Shown here in pieces: positions 23,448 through 33,120 of a stretch of DNA of 38,007 nt (position 1 is its first letter; every line of letters begins with the position of its first letter). Under the pieces are notes generated by a model that saw nothing but the letters and a program-made list of their open reading frames with translations, was not told where the DNA came from and did not search any database. The translations under genes and the position numbers were made by a program. The DNA is from an uncultured Gammaproteobacteria bacterium (GTDB taxonomy: Bacteria > Pseudomonadota > Gammaproteobacteria > HK1), in contig CAMYJH010000039.1 in assembly GCA_947258715.1 (NCBI GenBank), positions 1 through 38,007 on the forward strand. Reading direction: 5' to 3'.

Positions 23448-24104
23448 ATGAGGGCTCGGCTGATCGCGGCGACGTTGGTGCTCGGTGTCGACCTGGTGCC
23501 CGGGGCGGTGGGCGGGCGCATCGTCCTCGCCGAGGACACGCGTTCCATTTCCGGAGCGGAATGGGCTGCTTCCCATTTTCCCATCCAGGATCCGGCGCGG
23601 ATCGGTGACGACAAGGCCGCCTCGCTCTACCGAGAGCTCATCGACGACATGCTCGGGCTATACAAGCTCTCGCGCGAGCCGCATGTCGACGACTATACGC
23701 GCTGGCCGCGATACGTCACGGCACCGTATCTCACCGCTGCCCATGGCAATCGCTATCACACCATCTATGCGCGCTCGGCAGAGCGGCGCTACGGCCGCTA
23801 CGAGCAAGCCGGCGGTATGCCCGCGGGGACGGTGGTCGCGAAAGACAGCTTTTCAGTGTCGAGCGACGGACGAGTTCACCCGGGACCGTTGTCGATGATG
23901 GAGAAGCTCACGCCCGGGAGCAGCCCCGAGACGGGTGACTGGCGCTTCACCGAGATCATGCCCGACGGCAGCGTCTACGGTTCGAGCACGGGTCCGTTGA
24001 AGGAGAACGTCGCGCACTGTGTCGCTTGTCACCGCTCGGTGGCGACGACTCAGGACTGGCTCTACTTCCCACCGCCGGCGTATCGGGTTGCTCCCACGCC
24101 CTAG
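23448..24104 (+). CDS. Cytochrome P460 family protein
   Basis: A product of about 218 residues with an N-terminal signal peptide (MRARLIAATLVLGVDLVPGAVGG) and a single c-type haem site CVACH near the C-terminus. Between them lie the P460 signatures YEQAGGMPAGTVVAKDSFSV, GPLSMMEKLTPGSSPETGDW and the RFTEIMPDGSVYG stretch. P460 cytochromes are periplasmic; characterised ones oxidise hydroxylamine or NO-type nitrogen species, while many relatives have no known role. A GTG at 23394 with GGAGG about 9 bp upstream is an alternative start that would extend the signal n-region by 18 residues; the ATG was chosen for a normal signal length. It is flanked by REP2 repeats on both sides. Confidence 0.88.
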   Translation: MRARLIAATLVLGVDLVPGAVGGRIVLAEDTRSISGAEWAASHFPIQDPARIGDDKAASLYRELIDDMLGLYKLSREPHVDDYTRWPRYVTAPYLTAAHGNRYHTIYARSAERRYGRYEQAGGMPAGTVVAKDSFSVSSDGRVHPGPLSMMEKLTPGSSPETGDWRFTEIMPDGSVYGSSTGPLKENVAHCVACHRSVATTQDWLYFPPPAYRVAPTP

Positions 24105-24110
24105 CCCGGC

Positions 24111-24142
24111 GTTCTCGAAGAAAATAGGTGCGTCCCCTTTTC
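24111..24142. repeat. REP2 right half-arm
   Basis: GTTCTCGAAGAAAATAGGTG followed by CGTCCCCTTTTCC, matching the right arm with one change (AGGTG for AAGTG). No facing left arm is present. The GTG inside it is the probable start codon of the lipoprotein gene. Confidence 0.88.
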
Positions 24143-24397
24143 CTTTTCCTGATGGTATCGATATGTCTTTTGTTAATCGGGTGCGGAGGTTACGTCTACC
24201 AGAAGCCCGACGATGTCTCCGTTGAGAAGTGGATGCGAGATGACGAAGATTGCTTCGAATACGCGAATGAGGCTCTCCGCCACATGTCAATCGAGGAAGA
24301 TCCTGAGCTCTACATGGAAAGACGCCGTCAGGTCGTCGAGCAATGCATGAGGAGTCACGGTTACGAGAGGACCTGGACCTGGGGCATGGTCAAGTGA
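24128..24397 (+). CDS. Small putative lipoprotein
   Basis: An 89-residue protein with a classic lipoprotein signal when read from the GTG at 24128. MRPLFLFLMVSICLLLIGC has a basic n-region, a hydrophobic core and the lipobox LIGC with Cys19. The alternative ATG at 24152 would leave only ten residues before the cysteine and no positive charge, so the GTG is preferred. That GTG, and the codons for RPLF, belong to a REP2 half-arm (GTGCGTCCCCTTTT). The repeat therefore seems to supply the start. The mature part is charged and helical with two more cysteines (DEDCFEYANEALRHM, EQCMRSHGYERT). No family is recognised; an envelope location is likely. Confidence 0.68.
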   Translation: MRPLFLFLMVSICLLLIGCGGYVYQKPDDVSVEKWMRDDEDCFEYANEALRHMSIEEDPELYMERRRQVVEQCMRSHGYERTWTWGMVK

Positions 24398-24403
24398 TTC
24401 CGC

Positions 24404-24463
24404 GAAAAAGGGGACGCACTTATTTTCGGCCGAACACGCCTTGAAAATAAATGCGTCCCCTTT
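24404..24463. repeat. REP2 palindrome
   Basis: AAAAAGGGGACGCACTTATT faces AAAATAAATGCGTCCCC across CGGCCGAACACGCCTTG. It starts a few bases after the lipoprotein stop and ends about 20 bp before the ATG of the GFA-family gene. Confidence 0.92.
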
Positions 24464-24483
24464 CCGGCTCACGGAGGCAAGAG

Positions 24484-24902
24484 ATGTCAGAAACGATTAA
24501 TGGCGGATGTCTGTGTGGCGAGATTCGCTACGAATGCCAGGGCGAACCTCTTCGTGCCTTTATTTGTCACTGTACAGACTGTCAGCGGTTCACAAAAAGT
24601 GTTTTTTCCGCTGAATTGTTTTTCCGAAGGAGTCCGTTCGCATCCTGAGCGGCGCTCCCAAGGGCCATTCCGTTAGGGCTGAGAGCGGATATAAGATTGA
24701 GCGGCAGTTTTGCAGCCGCTGCGGGGCAGGCTTGTTTGCTATCTTGGAAAAATGGCCCACCTCGATTTCGGTTCAGGCCGGCACTCTCGATGACAAGTCA
24801 AAATTCAACCCCACTTATGAGGTTTGGACGCGATCGCAGGTGGAGACAATTCGAGTCAATGACGATCTCAAAAAATACGAACAATCGAGTAACATGAGCT
24901 GA
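24484..24902 (+). pseudogene. GFA-family (glutathione-dependent formaldehyde-activating/CENP-V-like) gene, frameshifted
   Basis: The first frame from the ATG at 24484 (GGAGG about 8 bp upstream) gives the GFA zinc motif GGCLCGEIRYEC and FICHCTDCQRFTKS, then stops at 24646. A second frame continues the same family: LSGAPKGHSVRAESGYK, FCSRCGAGLF, AGTLDDKSKFNPTYEVW, ending NMS at 24902. Restoring one base near 24619-24626, in the TTTTTCC run, would join them into about 138 residues, the usual family length, with junction LFFPKESVRILSG. Either the gene is recently inactivated or the run carries a sequencing error. Members bind zinc; some act on glutathione-formaldehyde adducts. Confidence 0.85.
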
Positions 24903-24909
24903 CGCCCCA

Positions 24910-24994
24910 GGAAAAAAGGGGGGGGAAAAGGGGGAAAAGGGGACGCACTTATTTTTTGACCCAGTACGCCCCGAGAATAAATGCGTCCCCTTTT
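24910..24994. repeat. REP2 palindrome with extra G-rich left copies
   Basis: AAAAAAGGGGGGGGAAAAGG-type sequence precedes AAAAGGGGACGCACTTATTT; the facing arm is AGAATAAATGCGTCCCCTTT. It lies between the convergent GFA-family gene and ArsR-type regulator. Confidence 0.88.
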
Positions 24995-25058
24995 ACATCC
25001 CCTTTTCCTATTGTCATCACGCCCAAGTTAAGAGACCTGATCCCTAGTTTTTATAGGC

Positions 25059-25757
25059 TTAAAGCCTGTCCCACTCTAACCCTAGTGCGCTGAAACCATT
25101 GCGCCCGACGGTGGTGGCGGTGAGCGCCCGGGTCGAAGTGCGGCGGCGCAACCATTCCCGCTCGAACAGGCGTGTCGTCAACCAGGCCCCCAGCTTGCCG
25201 CCTAAATGAAAGCGGCGTTCGGTCCAGTCCACACAAGTGCGCCCCGGGATCCCGTCTACCGCGTCGTCATTGTCGAGGAGTCCCACCTGCTTCAGTCGTC
25301 TGCTTCCGGCTTCGCTCAGATGCACCGCCTCGCCCGATAACGCGAAGCCGTCTGCAGCACGGATCTTTTCGAACACCGCCACACCCAACGCCCCCGCCAG
25401 GTGGTTGTAACAGGTGCGCGCCCTGAGCATCACCGGGTCTCCCCGCCACGGATTTGAAGCCGGGGCACCTATGCCGGCCACGGACAGGTTTTCGATCATT
25501 TGCGCAACCCGATCATTGGCCAGCCGGTAGTACCGATGGCGTCCCTGGTCGATCACGGCCAACAGCTCACCGTCCGTCAGCTTTCGAAGGTGTGCGCTGG
25601 CGGTTGAGGGCGCGATCCCCGCCATCCTCGCCAGCTCACCAGCCGGACGAATGGTGCCGTCCATGAGGGCGAGCAGTATGGCGGCCCGCGCCGGATCCGA
25701 CAGCAACGAGCCGATCTCAGCGATGTGGTAACGAGTCTGGGGCGTAGCGGTATTCAT
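25059..25757 (-). CDS. ArsR-family winged-helix transcriptional regulator
   Basis: A 232-residue product. Residues about 8-90 form an ArsR winged helix: IGSLLSDPARAAILLALMDG, recognition helix GIAPSTASAHLRKLTDGELL, then wing IDQGRHRYYRLAND. The remaining about 140 residues form a longer C-terminal part seen in a subset of ArsR-like regulators (ARTCYNHLAGALGVAVFEKI, LGGKLGAWLTTRLFEREWLRR). Metal or ligand specificity is unknown; a single Cys-containing segment (ARTCYNH) lies in the C-terminal part. The ATG at 25757 is chosen; one at 25766 adds three residues. It is divergent from a DUF1127 gene, and a 14-bp palindrome in the shared gap is a likely operator. It may regulate itself and its neighbour. 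Confidence 0.85.
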   Translation of the reverse strand: MNTATPQTRYHIAEIGSLLSDPARAAILLALMDGTIRPAGELARMAGIAPSTASAHLRKLTDGELLAVIDQGRHRYYRLANDRVAQMIENLSVAGIGAPASNPWRGDPVMLRARTCYNHLAGALGVAVFEKIRAADGFALSGEAVHLSEAGSRRLKQVGLLDNDDAVDGIPGRTCVDWTERRFHLGGKLGAWLTTRLFEREWLRRRTSTRALTATTVGRNGFSALGLEWDRL

Positions 25758-25799
25758 GGGCAGCATTCTAGCGCAGCCGGCAGCGGCAACGTTTCGTCG

Positions 25800-25813
25800 A
25801 ATGTTGAAACATT
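25800..25813. promoter_or_regulatory. Candidate operator palindrome between ArsR-type gene and DUF1127 gene
   Basis: AATGTTGAAACATT: two perfect 6-bp arms around a 2-bp centre, in the 127-bp divergent gap. Its size and position suit a dimeric winged-helix repressor. It overlaps a TTGAAA that could be a -35 element for the plus-strand gene, but no well-spaced -10 was found. Confidence 0.45.
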
Positions 25814-25884
25814 GGCTTCCCCCGTCATCCGATACTGCGCCCCGTGAAAGGTTCATCGATTCCCACAAAACGAGGTGACAGTTC

Positions 25885-26127
25885 ATGAGCCACAAATCTC
25901 CGAATGCCTACGCCGCGTACCGACCGGATGTTGCAACGGATCGCCGGACGGAGAAAAAAGCGCCGGTTCGGTTGTTCGATCGCCTGCTGGACACTCTGGA
26001 GTGCTGGCATCAACGAAACCGCCAGCGAACGGCGCTTGGAGAGCTGGATGATCGATTGCTGAAAGATATCGGCCTCACCCGCGCCGACGTGGCGCGCGAA
26101 GTTCGAAAATCTTTCTGGGAGCGGTGA
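25885..26127 (+). CDS. DUF1127 domain protein (YjiS-like)
   Basis: An 80-residue basic protein. The C-terminal DUF1127 signature is clear: RQRTALGELDDRLLKDIGLTR, then ADVAREVRKSFWER. DUF1127 proteins are small; some members bind RNA or affect phosphate and stress metabolism, but the role of this one is unknown. The ATG at 25885 follows GAGGTGACAGTTC, with GAGG about 8 bp upstream. It is divergent from an ArsR-type regulator, which may control it through the intervening palindrome. Confidence 0.88.
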   Translation: MSHKSPNAYAAYRPDVATDRRTEKKAPVRLFDRLLDTLECWHQRNRQRTALGELDDRLLKDIGLTRADVAREVRKSFWER

Positions 26128-26135
26128 CTAAGGAC

Positions 26136-26270
26136 GGAAAAAGGGGACGGAAAATAAGTGCGTCCCCTTTTTCCGCCAAGAAAATAAGTGCGTCCCCTTT
26201 TCCCGGCGTTCTCGAAGAAAATAAGTGCGTCCCCTTTTCCCGGAAGAAAATAAGTGCGTCCCCTTTTCCC
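26136..26270. repeat. Tandem run of four REP2 right arms
   Basis: One short left arm (AAAAAGGGGACGG) is followed by four copies of AAAATAAGTGCGTCCCCTTT at about 26151, 26180, 26218 and 26247, separated by 6-18 bp. A further purely C/T-rich TTCCCGTTCC series extends to about 26310. The same-orientation repetition differs from the usual facing pair. Confidence 0.93.
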
Positions 26271-26324
26271 GTTTTCGTTCCTTTTCCCGTTCCCTTTTCC
26301 CGTTCCTTTTCCCTAAGATGGAAC

Positions 26325-28361
<2,037 letters not shown>

Positions 28362-28700
28362 GAATCGTGGGTATGAATTTGAATGGTTCGGAGTTTTCCC
28401 CGAGGCAAATATACGGGAAAAGATACCGCCTTATACAGATCCCTTCCTCGAGGAAGCCGGAGTTTTCCCGGGGGTTGACACTGGGCAACCGGTCCCGGAG
28501 TTCGCTATTTGACTATTCGAAGACGGATAAAAGGGGCCTGTGCTGAAAGGCTAAGTCCGCGACGGAGATTTAAACGGGCCGACTTCACCGACTCCCTGAC
28601 GGTTTGTTGTCATTCGCCGGCCCCGATCACCGGCGGGCCCAGCGCAGCCGGAAATCTCCGTCCTCTCGCGTAATCCGCGCATCGACTCGCGCCGCCGGGC
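28362..28700. repeat. Gap with repeat family 3 and family 4 remnants
   Basis: This 339-bp stretch contains a family 3 unit at 28489-28518 and a family 4-like stretch with AAGTCCGCGACGGAGATT at about 28552-28570, repeated at 31537-31554. Two GGAGTTTTCCC motifs (28391 and 28460) are also seen. No convincing gene is present. Confidence 0.6.
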
Positions 28701-29384
28701 TTATAGATCCTCGTTCGGGCGGCGGGTCGGGACTTCCGGCGCCTCGGCGTCACGCCAGAGGTCGCCGATGACGGGGTCCTCCTCTTCCAGGGCCGGTTCC
28801 TTTTCCCACTCGTAGCGCCGCCGCGGCGGCAGGGGATCCCAGCGACGAAAGAGAAACGCGGCGATGACACCGGCGATGGCGCCGAAGAGGTGGGACTCGA
28901 AGGAGACGCGCGGTTCCGTAGGCAATACACCCCAGACCATGCCGCCATAGAGAAAGAACACGATCATGGCGAGAGCCATGGAGGGCCGGTCGCGGCGCAG
29001 CACGCCCATGACGAAGACGAAGAACATCATCCCGTGGGTGAGGCCGCTGGCACCGAGGTGGTTGCCCGCCCGGGCGAACAGCCACACGCAAAGGCCCGAG
29101 GCGAGCCAGATCAACGGCAGCGCGATCTTCGACGCGCGGGGGAAGCCATAGAGCATGGCCGTGCCGAGGACGAGCACAGGCAGCGTGTTGCTGATCAGAT
29201 GCTCGAACGAGGCGTGCGCCAGCGGAGCCGTGAGCACGCCGTGGAGCGACGTGAGCTCACCCGGGCGGATGCCGAATCCATCGACCGGAAATCCAAGCGC
29301 CGCCGCCGAGATATGTATCGTCCAGAGCACGGCGGTGAAGAACACGGCCACGGCGGCGGCGCGCTTGAACGGGACTTGACGCAT
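28701..29384 (-). CDS. Rhomboid-family intramembrane serine protease
   Basis: A 227-residue protein with about six hydrophobic segments. It has the rhomboid signatures HASFEHLISN (His/Asn of the oxyanion region, H62 and N66), the nucleophile Ser113 in GASGLTHG and the catalytic His165 in ESHLFGAIAG. It cleaves membrane proteins within or near their transmembrane segments. After the last segment there is an acidic hydrophilic tail (KEPALEEEDPVIGDLWRD). The length is close to GlpG-like minimal rhomboids. The ATG at 29384 is used. It is monocistronic, and substrates are unknown. Confidence 0.92.
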   Translation of the reverse strand: MRQVPFKRAAAVAVFFTAVLWTIHISAAALGFPVDGFGIRPGELTSLHGVLTAPLAHASFEHLISNTLPVLVLGTAMLYGFPRASKIALPLIWLASGLCVWLFARAGNHLGASGLTHGMMFFVFVMGVLRRDRPSMALAMIVFFLYGGMVWGVLPTEPRVSFESHLFGAIAGVIAAFLFRRWDPLPPRRRYEWEKEPALEEEDPVIGDLWRDAEAPEVPTRRPNEDL

Positions 29385-29584
29385 GCGAGAGAGTATAAAT
29401 ACAAAAAAGGAAAAAGCGGACGAATCCGAAATGTTAGACTCGGCACCCGAGAGACGACGGCCCTGGCTCCGTTTCTCAGGGCTGTAAGAAAGGTGTCAGA
29501 ACCGATACGTCTTGAGCCTTCACAATAAACTCGGCTCTGATTGCTTTTCCGCCCAGTGGAATCTCAAGAGACAAAGGAAACTTC

Positions 29585-29764
29585 ATGAAAATCGAGCTCA
29601 ACGATAAGGAGTGTGAGACGCTTCGCGAGGTTTTGGAGAGCTATCTGTCCGACCTCACCTCCGAGATAGCGCATACGGATGACAGAGACTTTCGCGACAA
29701 CCTGAAGGACAAACGAACGACAATCGAGAACATTGCCCAACGGCTTGAAACCGCCGGTAAGTGA
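29585..29764 (+). CDS. Small conserved helical protein (59 residues)
   Basis: The ATG at 29585 has AAAGGAA about 5 bp upstream. The product begins MKIELNDKECETLREVLE, continues SYLSDLTSEIAHTDDRDF and ends NIAQRLETAGK. It is acidic and almost entirely helical. It resembles short proteins common in Proteobacteria that begin with a K-I-E-L-x-x-(K/E)-E pattern, none with a function I know. Codon use and the ribosome site make it a likely real gene despite its size. It stands alone between family 4-like and family 3 repeats. Confidence 0.7.
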   Translation: MKIELNDKECETLREVLESYLSDLTSEIAHTDDRDFRDNLKDKRTTIENIAQRLETAGK

Positions 29765-29800
29765 GACGTCTTGTTTGAACGGCAACCGGTCCTGCGGCAA

Positions 29801-29830
29801 CCGGCCCCGGAGTTGACTATTTGACGATTG
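29801..29830. repeat. Repeat family 3 copy
   Basis: CCGGCCCCGGAGTTGACTAT followed by TTGACGATTG, about 37 bp after the small-protein stop. Confidence 0.8.
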
Positions 29831-29870
29831 AAATTGAATAGACGATGAAACAGGGGGCTCACTTAGGGAA

Positions 29871-29969
29871 ACTCTGAATAATTCCATCCATGGAATTTTC
29901 AGAGTCGGCAAGTGAAAACGCGGTTTCCACTTGCCTCACGAATCCAATGACTTACAGCCATCGGATTCG
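29871..29969. repeat. Three consecutive hairpins of unknown nature
   Basis: Hairpin 1 (29871-29905): ACTCTGAATAATTCCAT against ATGGAATTTTCAGAGT. Hairpin 2 (29907-29935): GGCAAGTG.AAAC against GTTT.CACTTGCC with a 3-bp loop. Hairpin 3 (29939-29969): CGAATCC.ATG against CAT.GGATTCG. They are adjacent, separated by 1-3 bp. No reading frame explains them. They could be a structured RNA, a MITE or an insertion-sequence end. Confidence 0.6.
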
Positions 29970-30014
29970 GCGGCGCATCCCTGCTTAGCGCGCCCCCTTC
30001 TTACTCAGGAAGAG

Positions 30015-30047
30015 GCCGGGGCCGAACATAACGGCCCCGGCTTTTTT
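30015..30047 (+). terminator. Strong GC hairpin with T-run (family 4 palindrome)
   Basis: GCCGGGGCCG and CGGCCCCGGC pair perfectly (10 bp) around AACATAA and are followed by TTTTTT, the form of a Rho-independent terminator on the plus strand. The same arms are the core of repeat family 4, so it may have been recruited from a repeat. Confidence 0.7.
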
Positions 30048-30215
30048 GTGCTCTTTTTTGGCCCCTATCATTAGATTTATTGCGTCCTGTTTTTACTTTT
30101 TCTCTATTACTGCGGGGATGGATGTCAGTCGGGTAACGGGTATACTGCGCCCCGGATTTTTAATGAGCACCTTTTTCTCCGGATACTCATTCATCAACGC
30201 GCGCGATAGGCATTC

Positions 30216-31433
30216 ATGAGCCAGTACAAGCGATTATTCAGTATCGCGATAATCCTTGCCTGCGTATTGCTGGTTCTGAACTTTGGTCTGAGATCCTCCA
30301 TGGGCTTTTTTATGAAGCCCATCTCGGAATCCTTCGGCTACGGGCGGGAGATCTTTGCGTTCTCCCTGGCGCTGCAAAATCTTCTTTGGGGATTGACTCA
30401 GCCCATAGCCGGTGCCATTGCCGACCGATTCGGGTCTGCCAAAGCGATTGTGGGCGGCGCCCTGCTCTATGCCGCGGGTTTATATGTCACAGCCCATGCC
30501 GGCGGCATCTGGGAGCTGCATATCGGCGCGGGCATCCTGGTCGGGATGGGTATCGCCGGCACCGGGTTTGGCGTCGTGTTGCCCGCCATGGCGCGCATGG
30601 TTGCTCCGGAGAAACGGGCTTTCGCACTGGGCTTGGGCACCGCTGCCGGTTCGGCCGGGCAGTTCTTGGTGATTCCCGTCGCAAGAAGTTTCATCGAGGC
30701 TTACGGGTGGCAGACAGCCCTCGTTCTAATGGCCGCCGGCGCCTTACTTATGGTGTTGCTGGCTGCGTCTTGTTCCGGCGGCCGCCAAAAAAGCGATCTG
30801 GAGGATGAACCGGATCAATCCCTCAAGGAAGCGCTGACAGAAGCTTCAGGGCATGTCCACTACTGGCTTCTGATTGCAGGGTTCTTTGTTTGTGGATTTC
30901 AACTGGCATTTGTCACGGTCCATATGCCGGCCTATCTGTCAGACCAGGGGTTCGACTCTTCGGTCGCGGCCACCAGCCTTGCCATGATTGGCTTGTTCAA
31001 CATATTCGGTTCACTGGCTTCCGGCTCTCTTTCAGGGGTCCACTCCAAGAAATGGTTGCTCGGCTACATTTATGCCGGTCGCGCCGTGGTCCTGGCCCTG
31101 TTTCTGGTTTTTCCCATTACAACGTTTTCCGTATACGCCTTTTCCATCGTGACAGGGTTTCTCTGGCTGGCGACGGTGCCCCCTACTTCGGGATTGGTCG
31201 CGCAAATGTTTGGCCTGAGATACATGGGCACGCTTTACGGCATCGTGTTTCTGAATCATCAGCTGGGTTCATTTGCCGGCGTCTGGCTCGGCGGGTATTT
31301 GTTCGATCGCACGGGCTCGTATGATGTGGTCTGGTGGGCAACGGTCGCAATCGCGGCTGTCACCGCCCTCATTCACATTTTTATAGACGAGCGGCCTGTC
31401 GCTCGACTCAGATTGGGTCAGGCGGCCGCCTAA
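30216..31433 (+). CDS. MFS transporter, 12 TM
   Basis: A 405-residue major facilitator protein with two six-helix halves joined by a charged loop (SGGRQKSDLEDEPDQSLKEA, residues about 190-209). The loop between helices 2 and 3 has the MFS signature GAIADRFGSAKAIVGG, and the helix 4/5 region has GAGILVGMGIAGTGFGVVLPA. The pattern resembles the monocarboxylate/oxalate-formate antiporter-like branch, but the substrate is not evident. The ATG at 30216 gives a short cytoplasmic N-terminus. A TATACT at 30141-30146 may be a -10 element, but no good -35 was found. It is followed by repeats and the convergent SDR gene. Confidence 0.88.
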   Translation: MSQYKRLFSIAIILACVLLVLNFGLRSSMGFFMKPISESFGYGREIFAFSLALQNLLWGLTQPIAGAIADRFGSAKAIVGGALLYAAGLYVTAHAGGIWELHIGAGILVGMGIAGTGFGVVLPAMARMVAPEKRAFALGLGTAAGSAGQFLVIPVARSFIEAYGWQTALVLMAAGALLMVLLAASCSGGRQKSDLEDEPDQSLKEALTEASGHVHYWLLIAGFFVCGFQLAFVTVHMPAYLSDQGFDSSVAATSLAMIGLFNIFGSLASGSLSGVHSKKWLLGYIYAGRAVVLALFLVFPITTFSVYAFSIVTGFLWLATVPPTSGLVAQMFGLRYMGTLYGIVFLNHQLGSFAGVWLGGYLFDRTGSYDVVWWATVAIAAVTALIHIFIDERPVARLRLGQAAA

Positions 31434-31437
31434 GAAA

Positions 31438-31680
31438 AGGTAAGAAAAGGGGACGCACTTATCTGTGGCCCACAAAGCGTCTTGCCGTTCGGCTCGAATA
31501 CGGCCCAATGCGTACGGGAAAAAGGTGCCGAGGCCGAAAGGTCAAGTCCGCGACGGAGATTCAAAGGGGAAAAAGGGGACGCATTCGGAAAAAGGGGACG
31601 CATTTATTTACAACCTAACCGGTCCCGGGAAAATAAGTGCGTCCCCTTATTCCATCTGTCCAGTGCGTCCCCTTATTCCA
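31438..31680. repeat. Repeat-filled gap between convergent MFS and SDR genes
   Basis: REP2 left arms start at about 31442, 31568 and 31590; facing right arms start at about 31630 and 31661 (GTGCGTCCCCTTATTCC, twice). A family 4 element (GGTGCCGAGGCCGAAAGG) with AAGTCCGCGACGGAGATT lies at 31526-31554. The last right arm supplies the TAA stop of the SDR gene on the minus strand. Confidence 0.92.
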
Positions 31681-32491
31681 TCTTCGATTCAATTTCCGCC
31701 AAAATCGTCTCGATAACACGCACAATCTTTTGGGCTTTCCGTGAGTCAAGCGCATCGGGATGGGGCGAGGCGAACTGACCTGAATCGTTGTCGAAATACT
31801 CGCCGGAAGCAGCCGCGAATTCATCTGACAGAGCCGCGCGACAGAGTATTTCCGCGCCTATGCGGATATCGCCGCCAGCTACGCCAAAGGCCTGTTTCAC
31901 CATCTTGCTGCCAAGCATCGACCCGGGATTCACCGCGATGATGGCCGGGCCGCGACCTTTCAGCGAAAGCGCCAGACGGCGAGACCACATAGTGAGCGCC
32001 AGCTTGCTTTGCGCATAAGCCGCGGTGACGGACAGGCTGACTTGTCCGGTCAGCGCCTTCGGATCGACCGGAGACTGAGCAGCAGAGGACAGGTTGACTA
32101 CCCGCCCGGACGTCCCGAGCAGCGGCAAAAGCCGTTGTGTGAGCAGATAGGGAGCGATCGTGTTGACAACAAAGCGTACATCGAGCCCGTCGTGAGTGAC
32201 CGGATCGGGCGCGCTAAAGACGCCTGCATTGTTGATCAGCACATCAAGTTTTGCGTGCTTTTCAGCCACTGCCTTTGCGAGCGCCTCGACATCGGCCATG
32301 CGCGACAGATCAGCCACATAGCTTTCGACCCGCCCATCACCCGGCAGCGCAGAGATCGCTTTCTCCGCTTCTTTCAGTTTTGACGGGTTGCGCCCGTGCA
32401 GCAGCACGTGGTGACCCATCGAGACCAGCATCTTCGCCGTTTCCAACCCGATGCCGTCGGTCGAACCAGTAACAAGAATGGTTTTTTGCAC
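31673..32491 (-). CDS. Short-chain dehydrogenase/reductase (SDR)
   Basis: A 272-residue classical SDR. The Rossmann motif is TGSTDGIG (residues 8-15), the conserved strand is LINNAGVF, and the active site has Ser in VVNLSSAAQ and Tyr/Lys in AYAQSKLAL. It uses NAD(H) or NADP(H) to oxidise or reduce a carbonyl substrate. Its overall look (LLHGRNPSKLKEAEKAI, DVRFVVNTIAPYLLTQRLLP) is close to the retinol dehydrogenase/WW-oxidoreductase-like branch, whose bacterial substrates are mostly unknown. The C-terminus SKME runs directly into a REP2 arm that provides the stop codon. REP2 copies also lie directly upstream of its start. Confidence 0.9.
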   Translation of the reverse strand: MQKTILVTGSTDGIGLETAKMLVSMGHHVLLHGRNPSKLKEAEKAISALPGDGRVESYVADLSRMADVEALAKAVAEKHAKLDVLINNAGVFSAPDPVTHDGLDVRFVVNTIAPYLLTQRLLPLLGTSGRVVNLSSAAQSPVDPKALTGQVSLSVTAAYAQSKLALTMWSRRLALSLKGRGPAIIAVNPGSMLGSKMVKQAFGVAGGDIRIGAEILCRAALSDEFAAASGEYFDNDSGQFASPHPDALDSRKAQKIVRVIETILAEIESKME

Positions 32492-32501
32492 GGTATTATC
32501 G

Positions 32502-32588
32502 AAAAAGGGGACGCACTTATTTTTCGAAAAAGGGGACGCACTTATTTTTTGGCGAATCGCCTGGGAAAAATAACTGCGTCCCCTTTTA
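32502..32588. repeat. REP2 palindrome with duplicated left arm
   Basis: Two tandem left arms (CGAAAAAGGGGACGCACTTA at 32502 and again at about 32525) face one right arm (AAATAACTGCGTCCCC) across TTGGCGAATCGCCTGGG. This resembles the organisation at 21512-21601. It lies between two co-oriented minus-strand genes. Confidence 0.93.
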
Positions 32589-32602
32589 CACTTCGGGGCC
32601 CA

Positions 32603-33049
32603 CTACACGATGACGCAGGGGCAAGGCGAGAGTGCGGAAACCTTCTGTGAAACACTGCCAAGTAGCAAGCCCTGCAGTCGGCTGCGTCCGCGGCTGCCGA
32701 CGACGATTAGATCTACCTTCCTGCGCTTGGCAGCATTGATCAGTTCGCGGGCCTGATCGCCATCCGCGTTCAATGTCGTGATCTGCTGATCCGTCAACCC
32801 GACACGGCGGCCGCGCTCTCGAGCCGCGTCCAGAACGTCCTGGCTCAGCCGCTCCAGGATCCCCTTCGGATTCTCACTCAGGTGCGCGGTCGCGCTGATC
32901 TTCAGCGCCTCCTCGGCAATAGCCGACACCTGCACCACGTGCAGGAGTAGGAGCCGCCCGTCGAAAGTTTTGGCCAGATTCGCGGCCACATCGACCGCCC
33001 TCAGGGCCGACTCTGAACCGTCCACGCCCACAAGTATCTTCTGGAACAT
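32603..33049 (-). CDS. Universal stress protein (UspA family)
   Basis: A 148-residue single Usp domain. It starts MFQKILVGVDGSESALRAV and ends with the ATP-binding signature VGSRGRSRLQGLLLGSVSQK, which fits G-x2-G-x9-G-(S/T). Usp proteins bind ATP or AMP and help cells survive stress. The start at 33049 is preferred because GAAGGAGG lies about 8 bp upstream; a longer frame starting at 33085 adds 12 non-family residues. It is co-oriented with the SDR gene downstream of it. Confidence 0.94.
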   Translation of the reverse strand: MFQKILVGVDGSESALRAVDVAANLAKTFDGRLLLLHVVQVSAIAEEALKISATAHLSENPKGILERLSQDVLDAARERGRRVGLTDQQITTLNADGDQARELINAAKRRKVDLIVVGSRGRSRLQGLLLGSVSQKVSALSPCPCVIV

Positions 33050-33120
33050 GCGCCCCCACCTCCTTCTCGCCTCCCGGTTGCTCACAATTCGGACTACGAT
33101 CGCGTCCGCCGTGAAATTCA

